64,000 nucleotides of DNA from PALSA-1006 sp964532405 (lineage in GTDB: Bacteria; Pseudomonadota; Gammaproteobacteria; Burkholderiales; Gallionellaceae), in assembly GCA_964532405.1 (NCBI GenBank), contig CAZHIC010000007.1:15897-79896 (forward strand). The letters run 5' to 3'. The notes beneath the pieces were generated by a model. That model was not told where the DNA came from. It ran no database searches and saw only the letters and a program-made list of their open reading frames with translations. The position numbers were made by a program, and so were the translations under genes. Each line of letters starts with the position of its first letter. Position 1 is the stretch's first letter. This document shows, piece after piece, positions 9,940 to 17,801 of this stretch.

Positions 9940-10086
9940 CTAGATCGCGGATACCGTCGCCAACGGTAGGAACAAAGTCAACGGTGAGTTTGGCAAAGGA
10001 ATAAAACCGTGATACTGGTAAAAGGCCGCTACTTTTTTATCCTTGGCATCAACGACCATCGAGTAGCCGCCCAGATTGTACTGACG
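9940..10086 (-). pseudogene. C-terminal fragment of a GNAT acetyltransferase (TacT/AtaT-like toxin)
   Basis: On the minus strand, reading leftward from about 10086 to TAG at 9942-9940, the sequence gives LRQYNLGGYSMVVDAKD, KKVAAFYQYHGFIPLP and LTLFLPLATVSAI. This is the typical C-terminus of GNAT acetyltransferases of the TacT/AtaT toxin type (VDAKD, AxxFYxxxGF, LFLPL). The acetyl-CoA-binding part that should lie upstream is absent, replaced by IS630-derived sequence. It is therefore a truncated relic, convergent with higA and ending 31 bases from it. Confidence 0.72.
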
Positions 10087-10149
10087 AAGGGACAGCGAAA
10101 AGGATTGACGAAGCTGGTGAACTCAAAACTCACCAGCGTGAGGCTGAAA

Positions 10150-10864
10150 AGCTTGGCATTAGCGCGGCCAGCGTAGCGCGCCAATGGCCTCAAGCCCCAC
10201 CTCGCGAGGGGTTTCAAAATATCGCGCGACCCGGAATTCGTCGAGAAACTCGAAGATATTGTGGGGTTGTATTTAACCCCACCGGAACATGCCATCGTGC
10301 TGTGTTGTGATGAGAAAAGTCAGATCCAAGCATTGGATAGAACGCAGCCCGGATTGGCACTCAAGAAGGGGGCATTCACGATGACAAGCGTCACGGCACA
10401 ATGACATTATTTGCTGCACTGAATGTGCTCGGCGGCCAAGTGATCGTCGGGTGTCAGCAACAACACCGCCATGTCGAGTGGTTGAATTTTCTGAAGAAAA
10501 TTGATCGTGAAACGCCCAAAGGAAAGAGGCTAATCTGATCGTGGACAACTACGCAACACACAAACATCCGGTCGTGATAGCGTGGCTGGAAAAGCATCCG
10601 CGCTTTGTCATGCACTTCACGCCGACATCCGCGTCCTGGCTGAACAGGGTTGAGCGTTTCTTCCGGGACATCACCACGGAACGGCTACGTCGTGGTGTGT
10701 TCACCCGCGTGCCGGAACTCATCGCGGCCATCAATGCGTACATCGGTCACCACAACACTAAACCAAAGCCTTTTATCTGGACTGCCAAGGCAAAAGATAT
10801 ATTGCCAAAGGTCATTCGTGCCAACGAGCGTTTAAGTTCCAAACAGAATGCAACACTACGCTAG
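10150..10864 (+). pseudogene. IS630-family transposase relic, several frameshifts
   Basis: Segments in different frames match the IS630 transposase in order. They are a C-terminal HTH remnant with GLKPHLARGFKISRDPEFVE; GLYLTPPEHAIVLCCDEKSQ, containing the first catalytic Asp (CDEKSQIQALDRTQPG); FAALNVLGGQV and HRHVEWLNFLKKIDRETP; DNYATHKHPVV (second Asp); and FTPTSASWLNRVERFFRDIT (catalytic Glu). The last segment runs to TAG 10862-10864. At least two frameshifts break it, so it is inactive. The N-terminal HTH and the left inverted repeat are not recognisable. The right end abuts CTAG, the usual IS630 target core. Confidence 0.85.
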
Positions 10865-10984
10865 AACTTGGGTTGCTACCATTGCGCAGCGGTGCGTTTA
10901 CGTGTGACTTGCGGCAAGGCGTAATGGGCGATTTGGCGGCTAGCCAATTTTGCTTTGGCTCGAACTGGGGCGGCGTGAGCCATC
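10861..10984. repeat. Scrambled duplicate of two sequences found at 12274-12297 and 12867-12966
   Basis: Bases 10861-10884 (CTAGAACTTGGGTTGCTACC then ATTG) match 12274-12297 with one mismatch. That copy lies inside the signal-peptide region of the minus-strand gene at 11762-12358. Bases 10884-10984 match 12867-12966 at roughly 85 percent, including a run with GGCGGCTAGCCAATTTTGCT identical. The second copy is the sequence just upstream of gyrA. The unit thus looks like a relic duplication that joins two places 570 bases apart. Confidence 0.8.
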
Positions 10985-11059
10985 AAGTTTTTCTTGGCCA
11001 ACTTAGCCAGGTTGAGTTACACTGCGCGCATCTTTCAAACATCTCCGAGGAGTCGAATC

Positions 11060-11305
11060 GTGCAATGCAATATGCTCGAAGCCAAAAGCCAACTTTCCAA
11101 ACTGGTGCAAGCTGCATTGGCAGGCGAGGATGTCGTTATCGCCAACAAGGGCGTGCCTGTCGTCAGGTTGGTTAAAGTGGATGCACTAAGCGTTGCGCGC
11201 AAGCCCGGTGCATGGTCGGGTCTGTCCAAGGCAAAAGTAGATTGGGACTCTGCCACTACCAATGCAGCCATCGCTGAAATGCTCGGTGGAAACAAATTGC
11301 TGTGA
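11060..11305 (+). CDS. Phd/YefM-type antitoxin
   Basis: An 81-residue antitoxin. NMLEAKSQLSKLVQAALAGE and DVVIANKGVPVVRLVKV form the typical Phd/YefM N-terminal DNA-binding fold. The C-terminal tail (KAKVDWDSATTNAAIAEMLG) is the likely toxin-binding segment. GTG 11060 was chosen because GAGGAG lies about seven bases upstream; ATG 11072 is an alternative four codons in. The stop overlaps the toxin start (GTGA), the normal arrangement. It should neutralise the PIN toxin and repress the operon by binding its promoter. Confidence 0.87.
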   Translation: MQCNMLEAKSQLSKLVQAALAGEDVVIANKGVPVVRLVKVDALSVARKPGAWSGLSKAKVDWDSATTNAAIAEMLGGNKLL

Positions 11306-11682
11306 AGCGCTATTTGATCGACACCCACTTGGCGTACTGGTGGATGACGGCAGATGCGCGCTTGGGCAAAGCAACACAACGCATCATCGCCAAATCCGAC
11401 ATCGTGGTGAGCACCGCAAGTCTATGGGAAATGGTACTGAAAAATAGCAAAGGCAAATTACCCTTGCCGCAAGGTTCGCTCACCGAACAACTCGAAGCGC
11501 AGGGGTTTATTCTGCTGCCGATTTTACCGCGACATATCGAAGCAGCGCGCAATTTGAATTGCGCCCACAACGACCCATTCGACAGATTACTTATTGCTCA
11601 GGCGCATGATGAAAGACTCACACTGCTTACGCGTGATGCGGTGATACTTGGGTTGGGGTTGAACGGGGTAGAGGAGGGATGA
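11302..11682 (+). CDS. vapC: VapC-like PIN-domain RNase toxin
   Basis: A 126-residue PIN-domain protein. Acidic residues expected for the Mg-dependent RNase site are present: Asp in YLIDTHLAYWW near the N-terminus, Glu in ASLWEMVLK, and the Asp pair in HNDPFDRLLIAQA, followed by LLTRDAVI. The subfamily (DTHxxxW start, HxDPFDRxLxAQA) is usually paired with Phd-type antitoxins, as here. It starts with GTG overlapping the antitoxin stop. Catalytic residues and length look intact, which makes this the only apparently functional toxin-antitoxin pair in the island. Confidence 0.9.
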   Translation: MKRYLIDTHLAYWWMTADARLGKATQRIIAKSDIVVSTASLWEMVLKNSKGKLPLPQGSLTEQLEAQGFILLPILPRHIEAARNLNCAHNDPFDRLLIAQAHDERLTLLTRDAVILGLGLNGVEEG

Positions 11683-11699
11683 TGCAAAAACACGGGCAA

Positions 11700-11726
11700 T
11701 AAAAAAGCCCGTCGCGAGGACGGGCT
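11700..11726 (-). terminator. Intrinsic terminator for the minus-strand gene at 11762-12358
   Basis: AGCCCGTC and GACGGGCT form an 8 bp stem with a GCGAG loop (11706-11726). Read on the minus strand, the stem is followed directly by a run of six T. It lies 36 bases after the stop of the minus-strand gene. On the + strand no T-run follows, so it is best assigned to the minus strand. Confidence 0.85.
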
Positions 11727-11761
11727 GGTGTGGCGCACTTCATGTTTGGAGAAGTTTCAGA

Positions 11762-12358
11762 TTATTTTTTAGCTTCGTCAGCCGGAAATTGTGTGATTTT
11801 TTGACCGTGTTCGAGAATGAAGGAAACTTCAGTTTTGCCGCTATTGTTAAGGCTGGTGTTGATGTCCACGCATATTATGTTATCACCCAAATCTGGGTTG
11901 TTTTTCGAGGTTCTCCAATAAAATTTTCCAACTGCGGTACCTGGCATTCGTTTGTCGTCGTCGCACCCGCTAGGGTTTTCACCGGACAGTAAGGTGGTTG
12001 CTCTTCTGAAAATGCAATAGTTGCCACGTTTTTGGATGCCTACTTCCACAAAAGATGTCTCGTCATTGTTTGGGTTGTTGCTACTTACTACCACTTGAAT
12101 TTCAGGGTCTTGTAACCGATAGCGTTCTACTCTCCCAGTAGTCTCGTTTTTCTTTTCGATAAACTTAGGGCGCACCGTTACTTGTGGTGGTGAATCAAAC
12201 TGAAACGGTAATGTCTCGAAATAACTTCTGAGGGCGTTATCACAATCAGAAAAATCCTTTTTATGGGACTGAGCTAGAACTTGGGTTACTACCATTGACT
12301 CTGCCATAGAAAGCCCGGAGTAAAACAGAGCAATAATTGCGATGATTAACTTATTCAT
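11762..12358 (-). CDS. Exported protein of unknown function
   Basis: A 198-residue protein with a clear signal peptide (MNKLIIAIIALFYSGLSMAE; cleavage likely after SMA). The mature part is polar, with cysteines in SDCDNALRSYF, NYCIFRR, SGCDDDKRM and IICVDIN, probably forming disulfides in the periplasm. I do not recognise the family. A T-rich-following terminator lies just downstream. GGAAAC precedes the ATG on the minus strand. A short part of its coding sequence (12274-12297) is duplicated next to the IS630 relic. Base use is more AT-rich than the flanking core genes, suggesting acquisition. Confidence 0.7.
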   Translation of the reverse strand: MNKLIIAIIALFYSGLSMAESMVVTQVLAQSHKKDFSDCDNALRSYFETLPFQFDSPPQVTVRPKFIEKKNETTGRVERYRLQDPEIQVVVSSNNPNNDETSFVEVGIQKRGNYCIFRRATTLLSGENPSGCDDDKRMPGTAVGKFYWRTSKNNPDLGDNIICVDINTSLNNSGKTEVSFILEHGQKITQFPADEAKK

Positions 12359-12380
12359 GCAGGTTTCCTTTTGAGTGTGG

Positions 12381-12776
12381 TTACAGATGTAGGGTTTTTA
12401 ACTGAACGCTAAGAACTCCAGCCCAGATGATCCACATCAGATACATGTAAATACCCATCAAGGGTAGTGCAATAAGAGTGAGTACACAGCGATTCATTTG
12501 GAACTGTTGCAGTATGGTGGCAGCGCCATGCACTAGATTCCAAGTTAGCAACCCGATGCCGAATATAACGAGAATTAAAGCGAGGAAGTCATTGCACGAT
12601 GGGCACAAAGATAAATTGCCCTGTAAGTGACGCGTGGCAGGTACGGCAGCCACAATGGAGGCGCAAATTATGACGTTTCGGAGGTTGTTGAAAACAAAAT
12701 TGATTAACTCGTCTTGTGGAAGCTTTTTCGGGGTGGGAGACGATGATTCTGTTTCGGATTGTTTATTCGAGGGCAC
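12381..12776 (-). CDS. Small multi-pass membrane protein, unknown function
   Basis: About 131 residues starting at GTG 12776, chosen because AGAAGGA lies seven bases upstream. A longer reading frame runs back through the gyrA upstream repeat and is unlikely to be coding. The N-terminal 35 residues are Ser/Thr/Pro/Lys rich and cytoplasmic-looking. Three hydrophobic stretches follow: VIICASIVAAVPA, FLALILVIFGIGLLTWNLV and LIALPLMGIYMYLMWIIWAG. A CPSC motif between the first two could bind metal. It is co-directional with the exported protein downstream (22-base gap), so the two may be one operon. I do not recognise the family. Confidence 0.55.
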   Translation of the reverse strand: MPSNKQSETESSSPTPKKLPQDELINFVFNNLRNVIICASIVAAVPATRHLQGNLSLCPSCNDFLALILVIFGIGLLTWNLVHGAATILQQFQMNRCVLTLIALPLMGIYMYLMWIIWAGVLSVQLKTLHL

Positions 12777-12843
12777 AGTGGCTTCCTTCTGACGTGGGCT
12801 TGGTGGGTCAATAGAATTGGCAAAACACGGGCACTGTAAGTCA

Positions 12844-12857
12844 GGGGGGGGGGGGGG
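12844..12857. repeat. Homopolymer tract of 14 G
   Basis: An uninterrupted run of G on the + strand lies between the gyrA-upstream repeat and the start of the minus-strand membrane gene, about 68 bases upstream of that start. Runs this long are prone to slipped-strand length change and can switch promoters on or off. Confidence 0.8.
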
Positions 12858-12866
12858 TATGTCAAG

Positions 12867-12966
12867 CGCAGTGGTGCGTTTATGCGAGGCTTGCGACGGG
12901 GTGTAATGGGTGGTTTGGCGGCTAGCCAATTTTGCTTTGGCTCGAACTGGGTCGGCATGATAAACT
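12867..12966. repeat. Direct repeat copy upstream of gyrA
   Basis: About 100 bases resembling 10884-10984 at roughly 85 percent identity in the same orientation. It lies directly before gyrA and includes a possible weak promoter (TTTGGC, 17 bases, GATAAA). The corresponding -10 area in the other copy is changed. The two copies bracket the Phd/VapC pair and the two minus-strand genes. Confidence 0.8.
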
Positions 12967-13005
12967 CGCCCGCTGTTTTTAAAGCCTTTTAGGAAGCCGC
13001 CACAG

Positions 13006-15603
13006 ATGGAACAATTCGCTAAAGAAACACTGTCCGTTAGTCTCGAAGAGGAGATGCGCAAGTCTTACCTCGAATATGCGATGAGCGTGATCGTCGGGCG
13101 TGCCTTGCCCGATGCCCGCGACGGCTTGAAGCCGGTGCATAGGCGCGTGCTGTTCGCCATGCACGAGTTATCCAATGACTGGAACCGCGCGTACAAGAAA
13201 TCGGCGCGTATCGTCGGCGACGTGATCGGTAAGTACCATCCGCACGGCGACACGGCGGTGTACGACACCATCGTGCGTATGGCGCAGGACTTTTCTCTGC
13301 GCTACCCGCTGGTGGACGGGCAGGGTAACTTCGGTTCGGTGGACGGCGATAACGCGGCGGCGATGCGTTACACCGAAATCCGCATGGCGCGCATCGCGCA
13401 CGAGTTGCTGGCCGATCTGGATAAAGAAACGGTGGACTTCGGGCCGAACTACGACGGCTCCGAGCATGAGCCGCTGGTGTTCCCTGCACGTTTTCCCAAT
13501 CTGTTGGTCAATGGCTCCTCCGGTATCGCCGTGGGTATGGCGACCAACATTCCGCCGCACAATCTTTCCGAAGTGCTCGATGCCTGTTTCGCGCTGCTCA
13601 AAAATCCCGAAATCGATATCGAAGATTTGATCGACATCGTTCCCGCGCCGGACTTTCCGACGGCGGGATTCATCTACGGTCTGGCGGGCGTGAAGGAAGG
13701 TTACCGCACCGGTCGCGGTCGCGTGGTGATGCGCGGACGCACGCACTTCGAGGATTTGGACAAGGCCGGTACGCGTCAGGCCATCATCATCGACGAGCTG
13801 CCGTATCAGGTGAACAAGGCCAATCTGCTCATCAAGGTGGGCGAGTTGGTGCGCGAGAAGAAGATCGAGGGCATTACCGAGATTCGCGACGAGTCGGACA
13901 AGTCCGGTATGCGTGCGGTGATCGAGTTGCGGCGCGGCGAGATGCCGGAAGTTGTGCTCAATCATTTGTACAAACACACGCAGTTGCAGGACAGCTTCGG
14001 CATGAACATGGTGGCCTTGCTGGACGGGCAACCGAAGTTGCTCAACCTGAAAGAATTCCTCGACGCGTTCCTGCGTCACCGCCGCGAAGTCGTGACGCGC
14101 CGCACTATTTTTGAACTGCGCAAAGCGCGTGAACGCGGCCACGTTTTGGAAGGTCTGGCGGTTGCGCTGTCCAATGTGGACGAGATCATCGCGCTCATCA
14201 AAGCGGCAGCGACTCCGGCTATTGCCAAGCAAGAGCTGATGGCACATGCGTGGCATTCGTCGCTGGTGGAAGAGATGTTGAGCCGCGTGAGCGATGCGTC
14301 GCGTCCTGAAACGTTGTCGCCCGAGTTTGGCATGCTGGGCAGCGGCAATCAGCGCGCTTACAAACTGTCCGATGTACAGGCGCAAGCGATTCTGGAATTG
14401 CGTCTGCAACGCCTGACGGGTCTGGAGCAAGACAAGATCGTCGGCGAATACCGTGAAGTGATGGATAAGATTAACGACCTGCTCGATATTTTGGCGAAGC
14501 CGGAGCGCGTGACGCAGATCATCACCGACGAGCTGGTGGCGATCAAATCTCAATACGGCGACAAACGCCGCAGCGAGATCATCACCCACACGCAAGACAT
14601 GAGCATGGAAGATTTTGTGACGCCGGAAGATGTGGTGGTGACGCTGTCGCACGGCGGTTACATGAAGGCGCAGAAGCTGGACGAATACCGTGCGCAGAAG
14701 CGCGGCGGACGCGGCAAGCAAGCCGCATCGACCAAGGAAGACGATTTCGTCGACAACCTGTTCATCGCCAACACGCACGATTACATCCTGTGCTTCTCCA
14801 GTCGCGGTCGCGTGTACTGGCTCAAAGTGTATGACGTGCCGCAGGGTACCCGCATCAGCCGAGGCAAGCCGATTGTGAATCTGTTGCCGCTGGAAGAGGG
14901 CGAAAAGATCAACGCCATTCTGGCGGTGAAGGAATTCCCTGAAGACAAGTTTGTGTTCTTCGCCACCACCGACGGTACGGTGAAAAAGACGCCGCTGTCC
15001 GACTTCGCCAACCCGCGCAAGGCCGGCATCATCGCCATCAATCTGGACGAGGGCGACTTCCTCATCGGCGTGGCGATCACCGACGGCAAGCACGACGTGA
15101 TGCTGTTCTCCGACGGCGGCAAGGCCGTGCGCTTCGACGAAAACGATGTGCGTTCGATGGGCCGTGTGTCGCGCGGTGTGCGCGGTATGCGACTCACCAA
15201 GGGCGGCAAAGTCATCGCGCTGCTGGTGGCCGAAAACGAACAGCAGACAGTGCTGACCGCGACCGAAAACGGTTACGGCAAGCGCACGCCTATCGTCGAG
15301 TACACCCGCCATGGTCGCGGCACGCAGGGCATGATGGCGATTCAGACTTCCGAGCGTAACGGCAAGGTGGTGGCGGCGACGCTGGTCAGCACCGAAGACG
15401 AGATCATGCTGATCGGCACCAACGGCGTGCTGATCCGCACCCGCGTCAAAGAGATTCGCGAGATGAGCCGCGCTACACAGGGCGTGACGCTGATCAATCT
15501 GGAGAAGGGCGAGAAGTTGGCCGGATTGAGCCGTATCGCCGAGACGGAAGATGACGGCGCGGAAGACCTTTCGGACGATGTTGCAGACGACGACGCAGAG
15601 TAA
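13006..15603 (+). CDS. gyrA: DNA gyrase subunit A
   Basis: An 865-residue subunit of the type II topoisomerase that introduces negative supercoils with GyrB. The active-site tyrosine is Tyr122 in AAMRYTEIRM. The N-terminal breakage-reunion domain is followed by the C-terminal beta-pinwheel carrying the GyrA box (QKRGGRGK) and an acidic tail. Numbering matches E. coli through the quinolone region: KYHPHGDTAVYD places Thr at 83 (Ser in E. coli) and Asp at 87. AGGAAG lies before the ATG. The gene normally heads a cluster with serC and pheA; here an AlbA_2 gene starts four bases after its stop. Confidence 0.98.
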   Translation: MEQFAKETLSVSLEEEMRKSYLEYAMSVIVGRALPDARDGLKPVHRRVLFAMHELSNDWNRAYKKSARIVGDVIGKYHPHGDTAVYDTIVRMAQDFSLRYPLVDGQGNFGSVDGDNAAAMRYTEIRMARIAHELLADLDKETVDFGPNYDGSEHEPLVFPARFPNLLVNGSSGIAVGMATNIPPHNLSEVLDACFALLKNPEIDIEDLIDIVPAPDFPTAGFIYGLAGVKEGYRTGRGRVVMRGRTHFEDLDKAGTRQAIIIDELPYQVNKANLLIKVGELVREKKIEGITEIRDESDKSGMRAVIELRRGEMPEVVLNHLYKHTQLQDSFGMNMVALLDGQPKLLNLKEFLDAFLRHRREVVTRRTIFELRKARERGHVLEGLAVALSNVDEIIALIKAAATPAIAKQELMAHAWHSSLVEEMLSRVSDASRPETLSPEFGMLGSGNQRAYKLSDVQAQAILELRLQRLTGLEQDKIVGEYREVMDKINDLLDILAKPERVTQIITDELVAIKSQYGDKRRSEIITHTQDMSMEDFVTPEDVVVTLSHGGYMKAQKLDEYRAQKRGGRGKQAASTKEDDFVDNLFIANTHDYILCFSSRGRVYWLKVYDVPQGTRISRGKPIVNLLPLEEGEKINAILAVKEFPEDKFVFFATTDGTVKKTPLSDFANPRKAGIIAINLDEGDFLIGVAITDGKHDVMLFSDGGKAVRFDENDVRSMGRVSRGVRGMRLTKGGKVIALLVAENEQQTVLTATENGYGKRTPIVEYTRHGRGTQGMMAIQTSERNGKVVAATLVSTEDEIMLIGTNGVLIRTRVKEIREMSRATQGVTLINLEKGEKLAGLSRIAETEDDGAEDLSDDVADDDAE

Positions 15604-15607
15604 CCCC

Positions 15608-16792
15608 ATGCTGACTGAAGCACAATTGGCCGAGTTGTTGTCCGATCTGGAATCGGATCGTGTCGAGCGCACGATTTCCGTTTCCGATACGGATAAATAT
15701 TGCCAGGCGGTTTGTGCGTTTGCCAATGACTTGCCCAATCATCGCCAGCCGGGTTATTTGTTGATTGGTGTTGGGGATGACGGAAGTCTGTCTGGCTTGA
15801 GTGTGACGGATCAGCTATTGCAAAATCTTGGCGCGATACGCGCTAACGGCAATGTATTGCCGCAGCCCGTGATGAGTGTGGCGAGGTTTAAGTTGCAGGG
15901 TGGCGAGGTTGCCGTTGTGGAGGTGCTGCCATCCGACATGCCTCCAGTGCGTTATAAAGGGCGCGTATATATTCGCGTCGGCCCACGCAAGGCAATTGCC
16001 AATGAGCAGGAAGAGCGGGTGTTAACCGAGAGGCGTGTTGCACGGGCGCATACTTTTGATGTGCTGCCTTTTCCCGAAGCGAAACTTGCGGATTTGTCTA
16101 TTCGCTTGTTTGGTGAATACCGCGCTCAGGTGGTTGCACCCGAAGTGATTGAGGCGAACCACCGAACAGTCGAAGAGCAATTGGCTTCCCTGCGGTTGTT
16201 TGATCTGTCAAAGCAATGTCCAACGACTTCCGGCATTCTTTTGTTCGGCAATAATCCGCGATATTTTTTGCCCGGTGCATACGTGCAATTTTTGCGCTTC
16301 CCCGGTACGAAGATGACTGACATGCCGGTAGACCAAGCGGAATTTTCCGGGGATATGCGTACCGTGCTTGACGGTTTGCGCGATAAATTTCGAGCCTGCA
16401 ACCAAGTGGGAATGAAGCCGGGAAAAAATTTTAAGGATCAGTTGTTGCCCGATTATCCCGAATGGTCGGTGCGCGAGTTGCTGCATAACGCTGTGATACA
16501 CCGCGATTATCAGTCTAATACTCCTATTCGTTTTTATTGGTTTGCAGACCGTATCGAGATACAAAGTCCCGGCGGCTTATACGGAGAGGTTACGCCGGAA
16601 ACCATTATGAGCCGGAACAGTTACCGTAATCCGGTTATGGCTGAAGCGTTGAAGGCCATGGGCTATGTAAACCGTTTCGGTTTTGGTATTCAGCAAACGC
16701 AAAATTTATTGGAAGAAAACGGCAATCCCCCAGCGGAATTTAGTTTTGAAGACCGGGTTGTCGCGGTGACGATTCGACGGGGAACGCGATGA
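15608..16792 (+). CDS. AlbA_2 (Schlafen-like) protein with GHKL ATPase domain
   Basis: A 394-residue protein of the COG2865 type. The AlbA_2/Schlafen-like domain occupies roughly residues 15-140 (GYLLIGVGDDGSLSGL at about 49-64; VRYKGRVYIRVGPR near 120). The C-terminal GHKL-type ATPase fold contains the N-box ELLHNAVIHRDY near residue 290, DRIEIQSPGGLYG and NRFGFGIQ. ATG 15608 is four bases after the gyrA stop with only a weak Shine-Dalgarno sequence, so translation is probably coupled to gyrA. It overlaps the downstream ParA-like gene by four bases (ATGA). Family members are variously called transcriptional regulators or ATP-dependent helicases with little evidence. A nucleic-acid-binding ATPase in a defence or partition-like pair is a reasonable inference. 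Confidence 0.82.
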   Translation: MLTEAQLAELLSDLESDRVERTISVSDTDKYCQAVCAFANDLPNHRQPGYLLIGVGDDGSLSGLSVTDQLLQNLGAIRANGNVLPQPVMSVARFKLQGGEVAVVEVLPSDMPPVRYKGRVYIRVGPRKAIANEQEERVLTERRVARAHTFDVLPFPEAKLADLSIRLFGEYRAQVVAPEVIEANHRTVEEQLASLRLFDLSKQCPTTSGILLFGNNPRYFLPGAYVQFLRFPGTKMTDMPVDQAEFSGDMRTVLDGLRDKFRACNQVGMKPGKNFKDQLLPDYPEWSVRELLHNAVIHRDYQSNTPIRFYWFADRIEIQSPGGLYGEVTPETIMSRNSYRNPVMAEALKAMGYVNRFGFGIQQTQNLLEENGNPPAEFSFEDRVVAVTIRRGTR

Positions 16793-17781
16793 GAACCATT
16801 GCCTTCTTTAATAACAAAGGCGGTGTCGGGAAGACCTCCTTGGTGTATCACTTGGCATGGATGTTCGCAGACCGTGGAATTGAAACGCTGGCTGTAGATC
16901 TTGATCCGCAGGCGAATCTAACCTCCATGTTTCTCAATGAGGAGCGACTGGAAGAGTTGTGGCCGGATGGTGAGCATCCAGATACTGTTTATGGGGCTAT
17001 CCGCCCGATTTTGCGAGGTGTAGGTGATATTGCCGAGCCGCACATTGAAAAAATTACGGATATGCTGGGGTTGATTCCTGGCGATCTTGGTTTATCCCGT
17101 TTTGAAGACAAGCTCTCGGATGCTTGGCCTCGTTGTCAGTTGGGCGATGAATCTGCTTTTCGTACTATGACCGCTTTTCATCGTCTTGTGCAACATGGTG
17201 CAGATCGAGGTGCGGAGTTGGTGTTGATTGATGTCGGCCCAAATTTAGGGGCGATTAACCGATCTGCGTTGATTGCCTCTGATCAAGTTTGTTTGCCTCT
17301 GGCACCGGATTTATTTTCTTTGCAAGGCCTCAAGAATCTTGGGCCAACACTGAATGAGTGGCGTGAAGTTTGGAAAGAGCTATTGCAGAAAGCACCTGCT
17401 GATGTCCCGATGCCCAAAGGAGCGATGCAGCCAGTAGGCTATATTGTTATGCAGCATGGGATTCGAGACAGTCGTCCGGTAAAAGCCTACCAACGTTGGT
17501 TAGACAAGATTCCTCAAGTTTATCGTGGGTCTGTGTTGAACGAGGCAGTTACAGGTAACATGCCTGCACTAGCCGATGACCCATATATGCTTGCACTGTT
17601 GAAGCATTATCGCAGCCTGATGCCGATGGCGATGGAAGCAAACAAGCCGATTTTTTTTCTGAAGTCCGCTGATGGTGCTATTGGGTCGCATCAGGAGGCA
17701 GTTGCAAGTTGTTATAAAGATTTTGAGAAATTGGCGGCAAAAATAGCCGCTAACGCAGGTATTGCATTCCCGAATAAATAA
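16789..17781 (+). CDS. ParA/Soj-family ATPase
   Basis: A 330-residue cytoplasmic P-loop ATPase of the SIMIBI/ParA type. The deviant Walker A motif is NKGGVGKTS at residues 9-17, with the signature lysine (Lys10). Walker A-prime is VDLDPQANLT (about 36-45), and Walker B is LVLIDVGPNLG (about 143). The C-terminal third (PQVYRGSVLNEA onward) is longer than in minimal ParA proteins. No ParB gene or parS-like cluster is visible beside it, so it is not the chromosomal partition ATPase by context. It overlaps the AlbA_2 gene by four bases and is followed 20 bases later by serC. A two-component function with the AlbA_2 protein is inferred. Confidence 0.85.
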   Translation: MRTIAFFNNKGGVGKTSLVYHLAWMFADRGIETLAVDLDPQANLTSMFLNEERLEELWPDGEHPDTVYGAIRPILRGVGDIAEPHIEKITDMLGLIPGDLGLSRFEDKLSDAWPRCQLGDESAFRTMTAFHRLVQHGADRGAELVLIDVGPNLGAINRSALIASDQVCLPLAPDLFSLQGLKNLGPTLNEWREVWKELLQKAPADVPMPKGAMQPVGYIVMQHGIRDSRPVKAYQRWLDKIPQVYRGSVLNEAVTGNMPALADDPYMLALLKHYRSLMPMAMEANKPIFFLKSADGAIGSHQEAVASCYKDFEKLAAKIAANAGIAFPNK

Positions 17782-17801
17782 ACTAGTGGAGAGGAATTGA
17801 G

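Noticed and set aside
12704..13061. Longer minus-strand starts for the membrane gene reaching into gyrA
   Set aside because: The extension runs through the G14 tract and the gyrA-upstream direct repeat and overlaps the gyrA start; the GTG at 12776 has a proper ribosome binding site.
13168..15738. A minus-strand open frame of about 850 codons opposite gyrA
   Set aside because: It is His/Arg/Gln-rich with no recognisable motif, a known artefact of codon bias in GC-rich antisense frames, and gyrA on the other strand is certain.
16789..17781. Chromosome partition parA
   Set aside because: There is no parB partner or parS-like repeat, and the gene pairs with an AlbA_2 protein inside a biosynthetic operon; it is better seen as an orphan ParA-family ATPase.
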